Positions 45,621 through 54,191 of a stretch of 64,000 nucleotides of DNA are shown here, one piece after another (position 1 is the stretch's first letter; each line of letters begins with the position of its first letter). The stretch is from NCBI RefSeq assembly GCF_030269325.1, contig NZ_BSTD01000002.1:248001-312000 (forward strand), written 5' to 3'. The position numbers and the translations under genes are program-made. Under the pieces are notes generated by a model. The model was not told the DNA's origin. It saw only the letters and a program-made list of their open reading frames with translations, and did no database searches. The DNA is from Amycolatopsis sp. NBRC 101858. GTDB lineage: Bacteria; Actinomycetota; Actinomycetes; Mycobacteriales; Pseudonocardiaceae.

Positions 45621-46510
45621 GCGCGAGCCTCCCGCTTCCGGCCGGCGGCGGCCGCGGCCAGCGCGTCGGCGACGAGGTTGGTTCCGACGGCCAGCGCGGC
45701 GATCGCCAGCACCGGCAGCAGCACGCCCCAGGGCTGGACGACGAGCGCGATCCGGTTCTCGTTGATCATCAGGCCCCAGTCGGCCGCCGGCGGCTGGATG
45801 CCCAGGCCGAGGAACGACAGCGACGCGATGTACCCGATCGAGTACGTCAGCCGCAGCCCGAGCTCGACCATGAGCGGGCCGGTGATGTTCGGCAGGATCT
45901 CGTGCAGCAGGATCCGCCACCGCGGCACGGCGTACATCTCGGCCGCGCGGATGTAGTCCTGCCGCGCCACCGCGACGGTCGCCTGCCGCGCGACGCGGGC
46001 CGTCCGCGGTGCGTGCGTCAGGCCGATGACCAGCACGAGCAGCCAGCCCTCCGGCCCGATCACCGCGATCGCGAGCAGCGCGATCACCAGCTGCGGGAAC
46101 GACAGCAGGACGTCGTTCCCGCGCATCAGCAGGCTGTCGAGCTTCCCGCCGCCGTACCCGGCGACCATGCCGAGCAGCGCGCCCACGACGATCCCGAGCG
46201 CGGTCGCGAGCACGGCGTAGAGCAGCAACGTCGTGCCGCCGGCGAGGAACCGCGTCAGGACGTCGCGGCCCAGGCCGTCGGTGCCGAACACGCCGTCGCG
46301 CTTGAACGGCTTCCCGGCGAAGTCGGTCGTGGTGTGCCCGGTCAGCACCGGTCCGAGCCACGGCCCGAGCAGCGCGATGAGCACGACGACCAGGGTGAGC
46401 GCCGTCCCGATCTTGGCCTGCGGGAACGTCCACGCGGTGCGGAAGAGGCCGCGCGGGCGCACCGGGGGCGCGTCCGGGGTGACGGTGCCGGGGAGTTCGA
46501 CGGCGGTCAT
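45617..46510 (-). CDS. ABC permease, DppC/OppC type
   Basis: 297 residues with an N-terminal OppC-like region, about six membrane segments and the EAA loop RAAEMYAVPRWRILLHEILP. It pairs with the DppB-type permease. Overlaps neighbours by 4 bp on both sides. Confidence 0.92.
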   Translation of the reverse strand: MTAVELPGTVTPDAPPVRPRGLFRTAWTFPQAKIGTALTLVVVLIALLGPWLGPVLTGHTTTDFAGKPFKRDGVFGTDGLGRDVLTRFLAGGTTLLLYAVLATALGIVVGALLGMVAGYGGGKLDSLLMRGNDVLLSFPQLVIALLAIAVIGPEGWLLVLVIGLTHAPRTARVARQATVAVARQDYIRAAEMYAVPRWRILLHEILPNITGPLMVELGLRLTYSIGYIASLSFLGLGIQPPAADWGLMINENRIALVVQPWGVLLPVLAIAALAVGTNLVADALAAAAAGRKREARA

Positions 46511-47463
46511 CGGCTTGCCTCCGTGCGCAGTTTCGGGTCGGCGAGGATGCCGACGACATCCGCGAGGAGGTTCACCACGATGTAGACGCCCGCGATGAGC
46601 AGCGTGATCGCCTGGACGACGGCGACGTCCCGCTTGGCGACGGCGTCGATGAGCGCCTGGCCGATACCGGGGTACCGGAACAGGAACTCGACGACCACGA
46701 CGCCGCCGGCGAGCCACGCCAGCTGCATCGCGACGACCTGCGCGACCGGGCCGATCGCGTGCGGCAGCGCGTGCCGGACCAGCACCGTCCGCTCGCGCAC
46801 GCCCTTGAGCCGGGCCATCTCGACGTACCCGCTGTCGAGGACCTCGTTCATGGTCGCCCGCATCATGCGGGTGATGTAGGGCGTCACGACCAGCACGAGC
46901 GTGAGCACCGGCAGCACGAGCTGGGCGGGCTGGCGCCACACCGCCTCACCGGGCGGCGTGATCGTCACCGACGGGAAGATCTTGAACACCGTCGTGGAGA
47001 GCAGCACGACGAGCGCGACGCCGATGACGAACTCCGGCAGCGCGGCGACGACCAGGCTCACGCCGGAGATCGCCTGGTCGGTGGCGCGGTCACGGCGGAT
47101 CGCGCTCCACGTGCCGAGGCCGAGCCCGAGCGGGGTGGCGAGGATCGCGGCGATCACCAGCAGCACCAGCGACGCCGAGATGCGGTCGCCGATCAGGGCC
47201 GTCACCGGGCTCTGGGTGGACGTCGACGTGCCGAGGTCGCCGGTGAAGAGCCCGCCGAGCCAGTCGAGGTAGCGCTGCCACACCGGCAGGTCCAGGTGCA
47301 GCTGGTGCTGCAGCGCCGCGATCCGCTCGGGGGTGGCTTGCTGGCCGAGGATGGCACGCGCGGGGTCTCCGGGCAGCAGGAGCGTCGCGACGAAGACCAG
47401 CAGGGACACCACCCAGAGCACGAGCACGCTGACGAGCAGGCGGCGCAGGATCAGTCCGGTCAT
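46507..47463 (-). CDS. ABC permease, DppB/OppB type
   Basis: 318 residues starting LILRRLLVSVLVLWVVSLLVF, with about six membrane segments and the EAA loop MARLKGVRERTVLVRHALPH. ATG 47463 lies one base after the TGA of the binding-protein gene. Confidence 0.92.
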   Translation of the reverse strand: MTGLILRRLLVSVLVLWVVSLLVFVATLLLPGDPARAILGQQATPERIAALQHQLHLDLPVWQRYLDWLGGLFTGDLGTSTSTQSPVTALIGDRISASLVLLVIAAILATPLGLGLGTWSAIRRDRATDQAISGVSLVVAALPEFVIGVALVVLLSTTVFKIFPSVTITPPGEAVWRQPAQLVLPVLTLVLVVTPYITRMMRATMNEVLDSGYVEMARLKGVRERTVLVRHALPHAIGPVAQVVAMQLAWLAGGVVVVEFLFRYPGIGQALIDAVAKRDVAVVQAITLLIAGVYIVVNLLADVVGILADPKLRTEASR

Positions 47464-47464
47464 C

Positions 47465-49024
47465 TCACGCCTCCCCGCTCGTGCCGAGCCAGGCGGTGCG
47501 GAACTGGTAGCCGCTCAGCGAGACCCCGGTGCGGTCCGGGACGAGCCCGGCGACGTACTTCTGGTGGGCGTCGACCTGGTTGACGAAGCCCCAGACGATC
47601 AGCCCGCCGCGCTCGTACTCGATCTTCTGCGCCCGTTTCAGCAGGTCCGCCCGCGCCACCGGGTCCACTGTGGACCCGGCCCGGGTGACGAGGTCGATGA
47701 ACTCCGGGTCGTGCCAGTGCGTCTCGTTGTACGGCGACTTCGGCAGCGAGCCGTTCGCGACCTGGGGGAGGTAGTTGCGGGTGTACCAGAAGTCCTGGGC
47801 GAAGTCCCAGGACAGGTAGTTCTCGCCGTAGAACGTCGTCGTGTCGAGCTTGCGGATCTTGACGGTGATCCCCGCGGCCTTGGCCTGCTGCTGGAACACC
47901 TGCGCTGCCTCGACCGCGCCGGCCTGGATCGGCGCGGTGACGAGCTCGATGTCCAAAGTGGCGTGACCGGCTTCGGCGAGCAGCCGCCTGGCCGCGTCGA
48001 TGTCCTGCTCGCGCTGCGGGAGCTCCTTGGCGTACGCGGGGTCGAAGGGCGCGTAGAGGTCGTTGCCGAGCCTGCCCTGTCCACTGAGGACCTGGTTGAT
48101 CATCTGCTTCCGGTCGACGACCAGCCGCATGGCCTGGCGCACCCGGACGTCGTCGAACGGCGGCCGGTCGACCCGCATGGTGAACGGCAGCCAGGTGCCG
48201 GTCTCGGCGGCGAGCACCTGCATCCGCGGGTCGCTGCGCAGGACGTCGACCAGGGCCACCGGTACCTGGTCGATGGCGTCGACCTGGGACGAGAGCAGCG
48301 CGTTGATCCGGGCGTCGTCGTCGGCGAAGTTGATCAGCACCAGTTCGTCGAGGTAGGGCTGCCCGGGCCGCCAGTAGTGCTCGTTGCGGGTGAACGTGCT
48401 CTGCTGCCCGGCGGTGAACGAGCCCGCCTTGAACGGGCCGGTCCCGATCGGGCGCTTGACGTCGAAGTCCGCCGGGACGATGCCGAGCGAGTACTGGCCG
48501 AGCAGGTCGTCGAAGCCCGCGTTCGGCGTGCTCAGCCGGAACTCGACGGCCCGGTCGCCGCTCGGGGCCACCTCGGCCAGCATGGTCAGCCCGGCCGCGC
48601 CGCTCTTGGGGTCCTTCGGGTCCATGATCCGCTTGAAGGTGGCGACGACGTCGGCCGGCGTCACCGGGCGGCCGTCGTGGAACTTGACGCCGTCGCGCAG
48701 GACGGCCGTCCAGGTCCGGGCGTCCGGTGACGACGCCAGCGACTGCGCGACCACCGGCTGCAGCCGGTAGTCGTGGTCGCGGAGCAGCAGCGGCTCGTAG
48801 AGGTTGATGACCCGCGCGATGTCCGGGTTGGTCGCCGGGATGTGCGGGTCGAGGGTGTCGGACGCGCCGCCGCCGGTGACGCCGACGCGCAACCGGCCGC
48901 CGGAGCGGGGCGGCCCGGTCGGCACCGGGGCGGCGTACGTCGCGCCGCAGCCGGCGGCCAGCACGGCGACCCCGGTGGCGGCGAGGAACCTGCGCCGGGT
49001 GAAGGGGCAGCATCGCTCTTCCAT
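47465..49024 (-). CDS. Family-5 substrate-binding lipoprotein
   Basis: 519 residues. The leader TRRRFLAATGVAVLAAGC combines a twin-arginine motif with a lipobox, so C26 would be lipidated after export. RLRVGVTGGGASDTLDPH and VVAQSLASSPDARTWTAVLRDGVKFHDG are the SBP_bac_5 signature. It delivers a ligand to the Dpp-type permeases. Family members usually bind peptides, but some bind other solutes; carnitine or an acylcarnitine is suggested by the operon. Confidence 0.92.
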   Translation of the reverse strand: MEERCCPFTRRRFLAATGVAVLAAGCGATYAAPVPTGPPRSGGRLRVGVTGGGASDTLDPHIPATNPDIARVINLYEPLLLRDHDYRLQPVVAQSLASSPDARTWTAVLRDGVKFHDGRPVTPADVVATFKRIMDPKDPKSGAAGLTMLAEVAPSGDRAVEFRLSTPNAGFDDLLGQYSLGIVPADFDVKRPIGTGPFKAGSFTAGQQSTFTRNEHYWRPGQPYLDELVLINFADDDARINALLSSQVDAIDQVPVALVDVLRSDPRMQVLAAETGTWLPFTMRVDRPPFDDVRVRQAMRLVVDRKQMINQVLSGQGRLGNDLYAPFDPAYAKELPQREQDIDAARRLLAEAGHATLDIELVTAPIQAGAVEAAQVFQQQAKAAGITVKIRKLDTTTFYGENYLSWDFAQDFWYTRNYLPQVANGSLPKSPYNETHWHDPEFIDLVTRAGSTVDPVARADLLKRAQKIEYERGGLIVWGFVNQVDAHQKYVAGLVPDRTGVSLSGYQFRTAWLGTSGEA

Positions 49025-49057
49025 GGTGGGGACTTCCGGTGGGAGCGGGTGTTCGGG

Positions 49058-49480
49058 TCAGGCGATGGCGCGCCCCGCGTAGTCCGGGACCGGGTTGAGG
49101 TAGCCGCGCAGCCGCTCCGCGATGCCGTCGGGAAGCGGCGACGCTCTGCTCGCGGTGACGTGGATCGCGAGGATCTCCTCGGTGGCGACGAGGTCGCCGG
49201 CGACGCGCAGCTCGTGGCAGAGCCGGACCTTCTTGCCGCCGACGTCGAGCACTCTCGTCGTGACGTCGAGGTCGGTGTCCGGCCCGACTTCCCGCAGGTA
49301 CCGGACGTGCGCCTCCACGGTGTACAGCGAAGATCCGCTGAGCTCCGGGCCGAGGCCGACGGTGTCCATCAGGTGCGTCGTCGCGTCGCCGAAGACCAGG
49401 ACGTAGTACGGCTCGGACAGGTGGCCGTTGTAGTCGATCCACTCCGGGCGGACGCGGTCGCGGTAGGACAGTTCAGCCAT
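49058..49480 (-). CDS. cdhB: Thioesterase, probable betainyl-CoA thioesterase (CdhB-like)
   Basis: 140 residues of 4HBT hotdog fold; RPEWIDYNGHLSEPYYV contains the D-x-N-x-H catalytic stretch. Together with the overlapping L-carnitine dehydrogenase and BKACE genes it matches the carnitine pathway, in which betainyl-CoA is hydrolysed to glycine betaine. ATG 49480 overlaps the dehydrogenase stop by 8 bp. Confidence 0.82.
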   Translation of the reverse strand: MAELSYRDRVRPEWIDYNGHLSEPYYVLVFGDATTHLMDTVGLGPELSGSSLYTVEAHVRYLREVGPDTDLDVTTRVLDVGGKKVRLCHELRVAGDLVATEEILAIHVTASRASPLPDGIAERLRGYLNPVPDYAGRAIA

Positions 49481-50402
49481 CGCGGGCCTCCTCGACCGCG
49501 CGCTGGATGGCGATGATGGCCCGGTCGCGCTCGGCGATGAGGTCCGCGATCGTGCGGTTCCCGGCCTCGTCTTCGCAGCCCTCGACCACGGCGTCGCGGA
49601 GCTCGGTGGTCAGCTCCGGCGCGTCGAGGCGGGTCCACGGCGCCTTGAGGGACGGGCCGAAGTGGTCGAGCATGTGCGCCATGCCGCCCTCGCCGCCCGC
49701 GAGGTGGAAGGTGAGCATCGGGCCCTGGACCGGCCAGCGCAGGCCGGGGCCGGCGGTGATGGCGGTGTCGATCTGCTCGACCGTGGCTTCGCCGTTCGCG
49801 ACCATGTGCAGGGCCTCGCGCCAGAGCGCTTCCTGCAGCCGGTTGGCGATGAAGCCGGGGACCTCGCGGTCCATGGTGATCACGGTCTTGCCGACGCGCC
49901 GGTAGAAGTCCGCGGCCCGCTCGACGGCCCACGCCGCGGTGCGGTCGCCCCCGACGACCTCGACCAGGGGGATGAGGTAGGGCGGGTTGAACGGGTGCCC
50001 GACGACGAGCCGTTCCGGCGTCGCGGCGTCGGCCTGCATCTCGGTCATGCCGTAGCCGGACGTCGAGGAGGCGATGACGATCCCGGCCGGCGTCGCGGCG
50101 TCGATCTCGGCGAGCAGTTTCTGTTTGAGGGCGAGGTCCTCGGGGGCGCTCTCCTGGACGAAGGTCGCGTCGGCGACCGCTTCGGCGAGGGTAGGCGCGA
50201 CGACGAGGTTGTCCCGGCTCGCGCCGTCGGCCAGGCCGAGCGAGGTGAGGGCGGGCCAGGCGGCGTCGACGAGCCTGGTCAGCTTCGCTTCGGCGTCCGG
50301 CGCCGGGTCCCAGGCGTGGACGCGGAAGCCCCGGGCGAGGAAGTGCGCGACCCAGCCGCCGCCGATCACGCCGGCGCCGACGCAGGCGACCGTCTCAGGC
50401 AT
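49473..50402 (-). CDS. cdhA: L-carnitine dehydrogenase (3-hydroxyacyl-CoA dehydrogenase family)
   Basis: 309 residues. [17 protein letters not shown] is the NAD-binding Rossmann motif; [30 protein letters not shown] and [18 protein letters not shown] are the 3HCDH catalytic blocks. The sequence type and its partners point to oxidation of L-carnitine to 3-dehydrocarnitine with NAD+. The gene overlaps BKACE and thioesterase genes by 8 bp each. Confidence 0.85.
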   Translation of the reverse strand: MPETVACVGAGVIGGGWVAHFLARGFRVHAWDPAPDAEAKLTRLVDAAWPALTSLGLADGASRDNLVVAPTLAEAVADATFVQESAPEDLALKQKLLAEIDAATPAGIVIASSTSGYGMTEMQADAATPERLVVGHPFNPPYLIPLVEVVGGDRTAAWAVERAADFYRRVGKTVITMDREVPGFIANRLQEALWREALHMVANGEATVEQIDTAITAGPGLRWPVQGPMLTFHLAGGEGGMAHMLDHFGPSLKAPWTRLDAPELTTELRDAVVEGCEDEAGNRTIADLIAERDRAIIAIQRAVEEARDG

Positions 50403-51288
50403 GGACGCGCTCCTTCAGGCCGAGGATCTCGCGGGCCCGGGAAGCGCTTACCACCGTGGCGCCGAGGTCCTGGACGATCCCGACGGCGCGCTCCACGAGC
50501 TGGCCGTTGGTCGCCTTGACGCCCTTCGCGAGGTAGAGGTTGTCCTCCAGCCCGACCCGGACGTGCCCGCCGAGCAGCACGGACTGCGCGACCCACGGCA
50601 TCTGGTCCCGCCCGATGGCGAACGACGCCCACTGCGCACCTGCGGGCAGCAGATTCACCATGGCCTGCAGCAGGCCGGGATCGACGGGGGCGCCGTAGGG
50701 GATGCCCATGCAGAGCTGGAACAGCGGGGGAGCGTCGATCAGGCCCTCTTCGACCATTTTGGACGCGAACCAGAGGTGCCCGGTGTCGAAGATCTCCAGT
50801 TCCGGCTTGACGCCCAGCTCCTGGATCCGCTTGGCACCGGCGCGCAGCATGTCCGGAGTGGACACGTAGAGCTGGCTGCCCTCGCCGAAGTTGAGGGAAC
50901 CGCAGTCGAGGGTGCAGATGTCCGGCAGGAGCTCTTCGACGTGGGGGAGCCGGTCCAGCGCGGTGACCAGGTCGGTGCCGTCGACCGGCTTGAGCGGATC
51001 CTCTTGGTCGAGGACGAGGTCACCACCCATACCCGCGGTCAAGTTGATCACGACGTCCACATCGGACTCTTTCACCAGCCGCACGACCTCGCGGTACAGC
51101 GCGACGTCCCGGGACGGCGACCCGGTTTCGGGGTCCCGGACGTGGATGTGCACGACAGCGGCCCCGGCGTTCGCGGCCTCGACGGCACTCGCGGCGATCT
51201 GCACGGGGGTGACCGGCACGTGCGGGCTCCGGCCGACGGTGTCCCCGGCGCCGGTGAGGGCGCAGGTGAGGATGACCTCGTGGTTCAT
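50395..51288 (-). CDS. cdhC: BKACE enzyme, dehydrocarnitine cleavage (CdhC-like)
   Basis: 297 residues of the DUF849 beta-keto acid cleavage family, with [12 protein letters not shown] (zinc histidines) and [12 protein letters not shown] near the C-terminus. In carnitine catabolism the enzyme converts 3-dehydrocarnitine plus acetyl-CoA to acetoacetate or its CoA ester and betainyl-CoA. AAGGAG four bases upstream of ATG 51288 is its ribosome site; this site lies in the left copy of the 10-bp repeat bordering the TnpB element, so it survived the insertion. Confidence 0.85.
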   Translation of the reverse strand: MNHEVILTCALTGAGDTVGRSPHVPVTPVQIAASAVEAANAGAAVVHIHVRDPETGSPSRDVALYREVVRLVKESDVDVVINLTAGMGGDLVLDQEDPLKPVDGTDLVTALDRLPHVEELLPDICTLDCGSLNFGEGSQLYVSTPDMLRAGAKRIQELGVKPELEIFDTGHLWFASKMVEEGLIDAPPLFQLCMGIPYGAPVDPGLLQAMVNLLPAGAQWASFAIGRDQMPWVAQSVLLGGHVRVGLEDNLYLAKGVKATNGQLVERAVGIVQDLGATVVSASRAREILGLKERVHA

Positions 51289-51353
51289 CAGGCTCCTTAC
51301 TTCACTCTGCCGGGGTTCGGTGTTTTCGATTGCGGACGGCTGACGTTGGCTTT

Positions 51354-52418
51354 GTGAGCCGATTCCGCCTGGTGCCCACGCCCGCCCGAGAAGCCGGTTT
51401 GCGGGAGCACTGCGCGCACGCCAGGTTCGTGTGGAAACTCGCCTGCGAGCAGTACGCGCACTGGCGTCCGGGACGCGCGTCGGCGCCTGGCTACCGGACC
51501 CGGGCACGTCAGTTGACGGAAGCCCGTGCGGAGTTCGCGTGGCTGAGGTCGGGCAGCGTCACGGTGCAACAACAGGCTCTTCGGGACTTTGCCCAGGCGA
51601 CGGGAAACTTCTTCAGGGGTACACATCGCCGGCCGTCGTGGCGGAAGTCCGGCCGGAACGAAGGCTTTCGTCAGGTTGCGGTCAAGCCGGAGCACGTCCG
51701 AAAAATCAATCGGAAGCGAGCATGGCTTTGGGTGCCGAAAGCAGGGTGGGTGAGGTTCGTCCTGTCCCGCCCGATATCGGGAGCCGTGAAGTCTTATCGT
51801 GTCACGATGGACCGGTGCGGGCGATGGCATGTGGCCTTCGCCGTGGCTCCAGTACCGCTTCCAGCGCCCGGAAACGGCTGTACGGTTGGCGTGGATCTCG
51901 GTGTCGCTGTCTCGGCGGCCTTGTCCTTCGCTCGGCTCAAAGCTCGCGAACATGATCGGCGCAAGAACTGGGTCGAGCAGGTCAGTACCGATCTCGCCCG
52001 TCGGTTCGACATCGTCCGGGTCGAGAATTCGGACATTCGAAGCATGACCCGTTCGGCGAAGGGAACGATGGACTGCCCCGGCCGGAACGTACGGCAGAAG
52101 GCGGGACTCAACCGGGGAATCCTGGCCAACGGTCGGGGCAGATTGGTCGTCCGGCTCGAGCAGAAGGCACGGGGCCGGGTTGAGCGGGTCGTCGCGACAG
52201 GCACCTCGCAGCGATGTTCTGCCTGCGGGCATACGACGCCGGAAAATCGCAAGAGCCAAGCGGTCTTTCGATGCGTCGCGTGTGGCTACGCCTGCAACGC
52301 CGACATCAACGCCGCACGCACTATCGCCGCCGGACGGGCGGTGACAGCGCGGGGAGCCCTCCAGCCACTGGGCGGGGCTGTGAACCGCGAACCTCGACAC
52401 GCTGCCTCCGCTCTTTGA
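51354..52418 (+). CDS. tnpB: TnpB RNA-guided nuclease with shortened RuvC region
   Basis: 354 residues. The N-terminus [27 protein letters not shown] is the OrfB/TnpB start; RuvC residues are D181 (GVDLG), E224 (VRVENSDI) and D317 (CNADINAA), and the zinc finger reads CSACG...CVACGYAC. From D181 to E224 are 43 residues, against 87 in ISDra2 TnpB (D191, E278), so about 44 residues are missing between RuvC motifs I and II; the text jumps from AALS to FARLKARE. The nuclease may be inactive. GTG 51354 gives the usual MSRFRL start. It is the only plus-strand gene between 43 and 56 kb. Confidence 0.88.
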   Translation: MSRFRLVPTPAREAGLREHCAHARFVWKLACEQYAHWRPGRASAPGYRTRARQLTEARAEFAWLRSGSVTVQQQALRDFAQATGNFFRGTHRRPSWRKSGRNEGFRQVAVKPEHVRKINRKRAWLWVPKAGWVRFVLSRPISGAVKSYRVTMDRCGRWHVAFAVAPVPLPAPGNGCTVGVDLGVAVSAALSFARLKAREHDRRKNWVEQVSTDLARRFDIVRVENSDIRSMTRSAKGTMDCPGRNVRQKAGLNRGILANGRGRLVVRLEQKARGRVERVVATGTSQRCSACGHTTPENRKSQAVFRCVACGYACNADINAARTIAAGRAVTARGALQPLGGAVNREPRHAASAL

Positions 52419-52433
52419 TCGGTGGTGGTAGGC

Positions 52434-52467
52434 CGAAATCCCTCGAAGGTTCTAGGGAGGACGTCAA
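52434..52467 (+). ncRNA. Candidate omega-RNA 3' scaffold and element right end
   Basis: Sixteen bases after the tnpB stop, TCCCT (52439-52443) and AGGGA (52454-52458) form a short stem followed by GGACGTCAA, the right end. In TnpB systems the omega-RNA covers the tnpB 3' end and continues past the right end, so the guide would begin CAGGCTCCTTTGACG at 52468. The extent of the RNA upstream cannot be set from sequence alone. Confidence 0.4.
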
Positions 52468-53330
52468 CAGGCTCCTTTGACGATCGAGCTTTCGATGAAG
52501 TCGTGCAGGTGTTCTCGCATGCTCTCGGCCGTGCTGCCCGGACGGCCGGTCAGCACCTGAATGCCGAGGCCGTCGATCAGGGCGGTCAGCCGGGTGGTCG
52601 CCGCGTCCGGGTCGGTCACCGAGAACACGCCTTGCTCGCGGCCGGAGCGGATGGTCATGGCGATCGTGCGTTCCCAGCGGCCGATCGAGTCGTGGTAGAG
52701 CGACCGGAACGACGGGTCGAGCGCGACCTCGTTCCACACCTGCAGCCACACCGACCACTCGGCGCGCAGGACGCCGTCGGTGGGCAGCTGCAGCTCGACG
52801 AGCCGGTGCAGGCGCTCGTTGGCGTCTTCGATGGAGTGCAGCTCCGCGACCTGGCGGTCGAACGCGAGCTTCACGTTGCGCCGCAACGCTTCGTTGAGGA
52901 CTTCGGTCTTGCTCGGGAAGTGGTAGTGGATGGCCGCGGTGCTCGTGCCGCACGCCTCGGCGATGTCGGCGATGCGCACCTTGTGGTAGCCGCGTTCGGC
53001 GATCAGCGCCCAGGCCGTCTCCAGGATGCGGCGGCGCGGCTCGGACTGGGCGAGGTGGTCGGGGTCGTCGCTCGCCGGGCGGGCGGCCGGCGCGGGCACC
53101 GCCGTGACGGTGACCGCGTCGTCGCTGCCGTTGAGCAGCCAGTTGACCGTGACGCCGCAGTGCTCGGCGACGCGGACCAGTTCGTGCGGCGAGAACCGGC
53201 GGGTGCCGTTCAGCGCCTTGGACAGCTTCGTTTCGTCGAGCCCGATGGCGGCGGCGAACTCCCGCTGGGCCCCCGGCATGGCCTTGACCAGACCGCGGAC
53301 CCGGTCCCGCAGCTCGGCGGTTTCGTCCAT
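52464..53330 (-). CDS. XRE-TetR fusion regulator
   Basis: 288 residues with two DNA-binding domains. Residues ~20-68 are a Cro/C1-type helix-turn-helix (FAAAIGLDETKLSKALNGTR, then FSPHELVRVAEHCGVTVNWL). Residues ~100-147 are a TetR helix-turn-helix (ILETAWALIAERGYHKVRIA, CGTSTAAIHYHFPSK), followed by a BetI/TetR_C_6-like ligand domain. The final codons read K-G-A-C-stop, and the TGA (52466-52464) is supplied by the right end of the TnpB element; before insertion the protein would have ended at KGA. It probably autoregulates and controlled the cdh operon directly downstream. Confidence 0.88.
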   Translation of the reverse strand: MDETAELRDRVRGLVKAMPGAQREFAAAIGLDETKLSKALNGTRRFSPHELVRVAEHCGVTVNWLLNGSDDAVTVTAVPAPAARPASDDPDHLAQSEPRRRILETAWALIAERGYHKVRIADIAEACGTSTAAIHYHFPSKTEVLNEALRRNVKLAFDRQVAELHSIEDANERLHRLVELQLPTDGVLRAEWSVWLQVWNEVALDPSFRSLYHDSIGRWERTIAMTIRSGREQGVFSVTDPDAATTRLTALIDGLGIQVLTGRPGSTAESMREHLHDFIESSIVKGAC

Positions 53331-53351
53331 GCCAGGAGACGGTAAACCGGT

Positions 53352-53386
53352 ATTGCGATAATCGCAATGCTTGACTGATGAGTCAG
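53352..53386 (-). promoter_or_regulatory. Promoter of XRE-TetR gene with two palindromic operators
   Basis: On the minus strand CTGACT (53386-53381), 17 bp and GATTAT (53363-53358) form a promoter. The 17-bp perfect palindrome ATTGCGAT-A-ATCGCAAT (53352-53368) covers the -10; TGACT-GATG-AGTCA (53372-53385) covers the -35. Centres are about 18.5 bp apart. Confidence 0.6.
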
Positions 53387-53399
53387 TCGAGGCGCAAGA

Positions 53400-54191
53400 T
53401 CAGCGCGGCACCACCCCGAACCGCCGCAGCGCCAGCGCCGGGTTCTTGCCTCGTACCTCAGTGATCCGCTCGGGCGACACTTCGCCGACGGCCACGCCGG
53501 TCTGCTCGCCGAGGGAGGTGACGACCACGCCCATCGGGTCGACGAGCATGCTGGTCCCTGACCCGGTCGGCGCGGACTGGCCGGCGGCGGCGACGTAGAG
53601 CGTGTTCTCGATCGCGCGGGCGCGGACGAGCGTGCTCCAGTGGTATTCCTTCAGCGGCCCCGGAACCCACTCGGCCGGCAGCAGCACGACCTGGGCGCCT
53701 GCGTCGGCCAGCCGGCGGGTCACCTCGGGGAACCTCAGGTCGTAACACGTCTGGAGACCGAACCGGACCCCGTCGACCTCGAACGTCTCCGGCTCGGTGA
53801 TCTCCCCGGCGCGGACGACGTCGGACTCGCGGAAGCCGAATGCGTCGTAGAGGTGGATCTTGCGGTACAGCGCGGCCACGCCGCCGGGACCGGCGGCGAC
53901 CAGTGTGTTCGAGATGTGCGAGCCGTCGAGGCGCTCGTTCATGCCGCCGACGATCGTGACGCCTCGTTCGGCGGCGAGCGCGAGGAGGCCGGTCACGAAC
54001 TCACCGTCGAGGTCCTCGGCGGAGTCGACGAACCGCCGGTCCATCGCCGGCGCCGTGAACATCGCGTATTCGGGCAGCAGCACGACTCGCGCGCCGCGGT
54101 CGGCCGCGTCGCCGGTGAGCTTTGCGATCAGCGTGCGGTTGGCGGCTTGGTCTTCTCCGGGCGCGAACTGCGCGAGAGCCACGTGCGTCAT
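53400..54191 (-). CDS. Nitrilase/omega-amidase family carbon-nitrogen hydrolase
   Basis: 263 residues with the Glu-Lys-Cys triad E41 (LLPEYAMF), K111 (LYRKIHLYD) and C149 (QTCYDLRFPE). The group resembles omega-amidase or Nit2-like and deaminated-glutathione amidases. It overlaps the MFS gene by 4 bp (ATGA) and shares an operon with it and an aldolase, suggesting breakdown of an amide-bearing acid. Confidence 0.9.
   Translation of the reverse strand: MTHVALAQFAPGEDQAANRTLIAKLTGDAADRGARVVLLPEYAMFTAPAMDRRFVDSAEDLDGEFVTGLLALAAERGVTIVGGMNERLDGSHISNTLVAAGPGGVAALYRKIHLYDAFGFRESDVVRAGEITEPETFEVDGVRFGLQTCYDLRFPEVTRRLADAGAQVVLLPAEWVPGPLKEYHWSTLVRARAIENTLYVAAAGQSAPTGSGTSMLVDPMGVVVTSLGEQTGVAVGEVSPERITEVRGKNPALALRRFGVVPR

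Larger units (their letters stand above)
51289..52477 (+). mobile_element. TnpB element (IS200/IS605 superfamily, no TnpA) with flanking 10-bp repeats
   Basis: CAGGCTCCTT borders the element at 51289-51298 and 52468-52477. Between them are tnpB and a short right end with a small stem. Left of the first repeat is TTCAT (51284-51288), a TAM-like pentamer. Removing one repeat and the intervening DNA restores a seamless TGATG overlap between the XRE-TetR gene and cdhC. No TnpA transposase gene is present, so it is a non-autonomous or decayed copy. Confidence 0.75.

Noticed and set aside
51289..52477. CRISPR-like or classic IS with terminal inverted repeats
   Set aside because: No inverted repeats and only one direct repeat pair; the encoded protein is TnpB, so an IS200/IS605-type element fits better.
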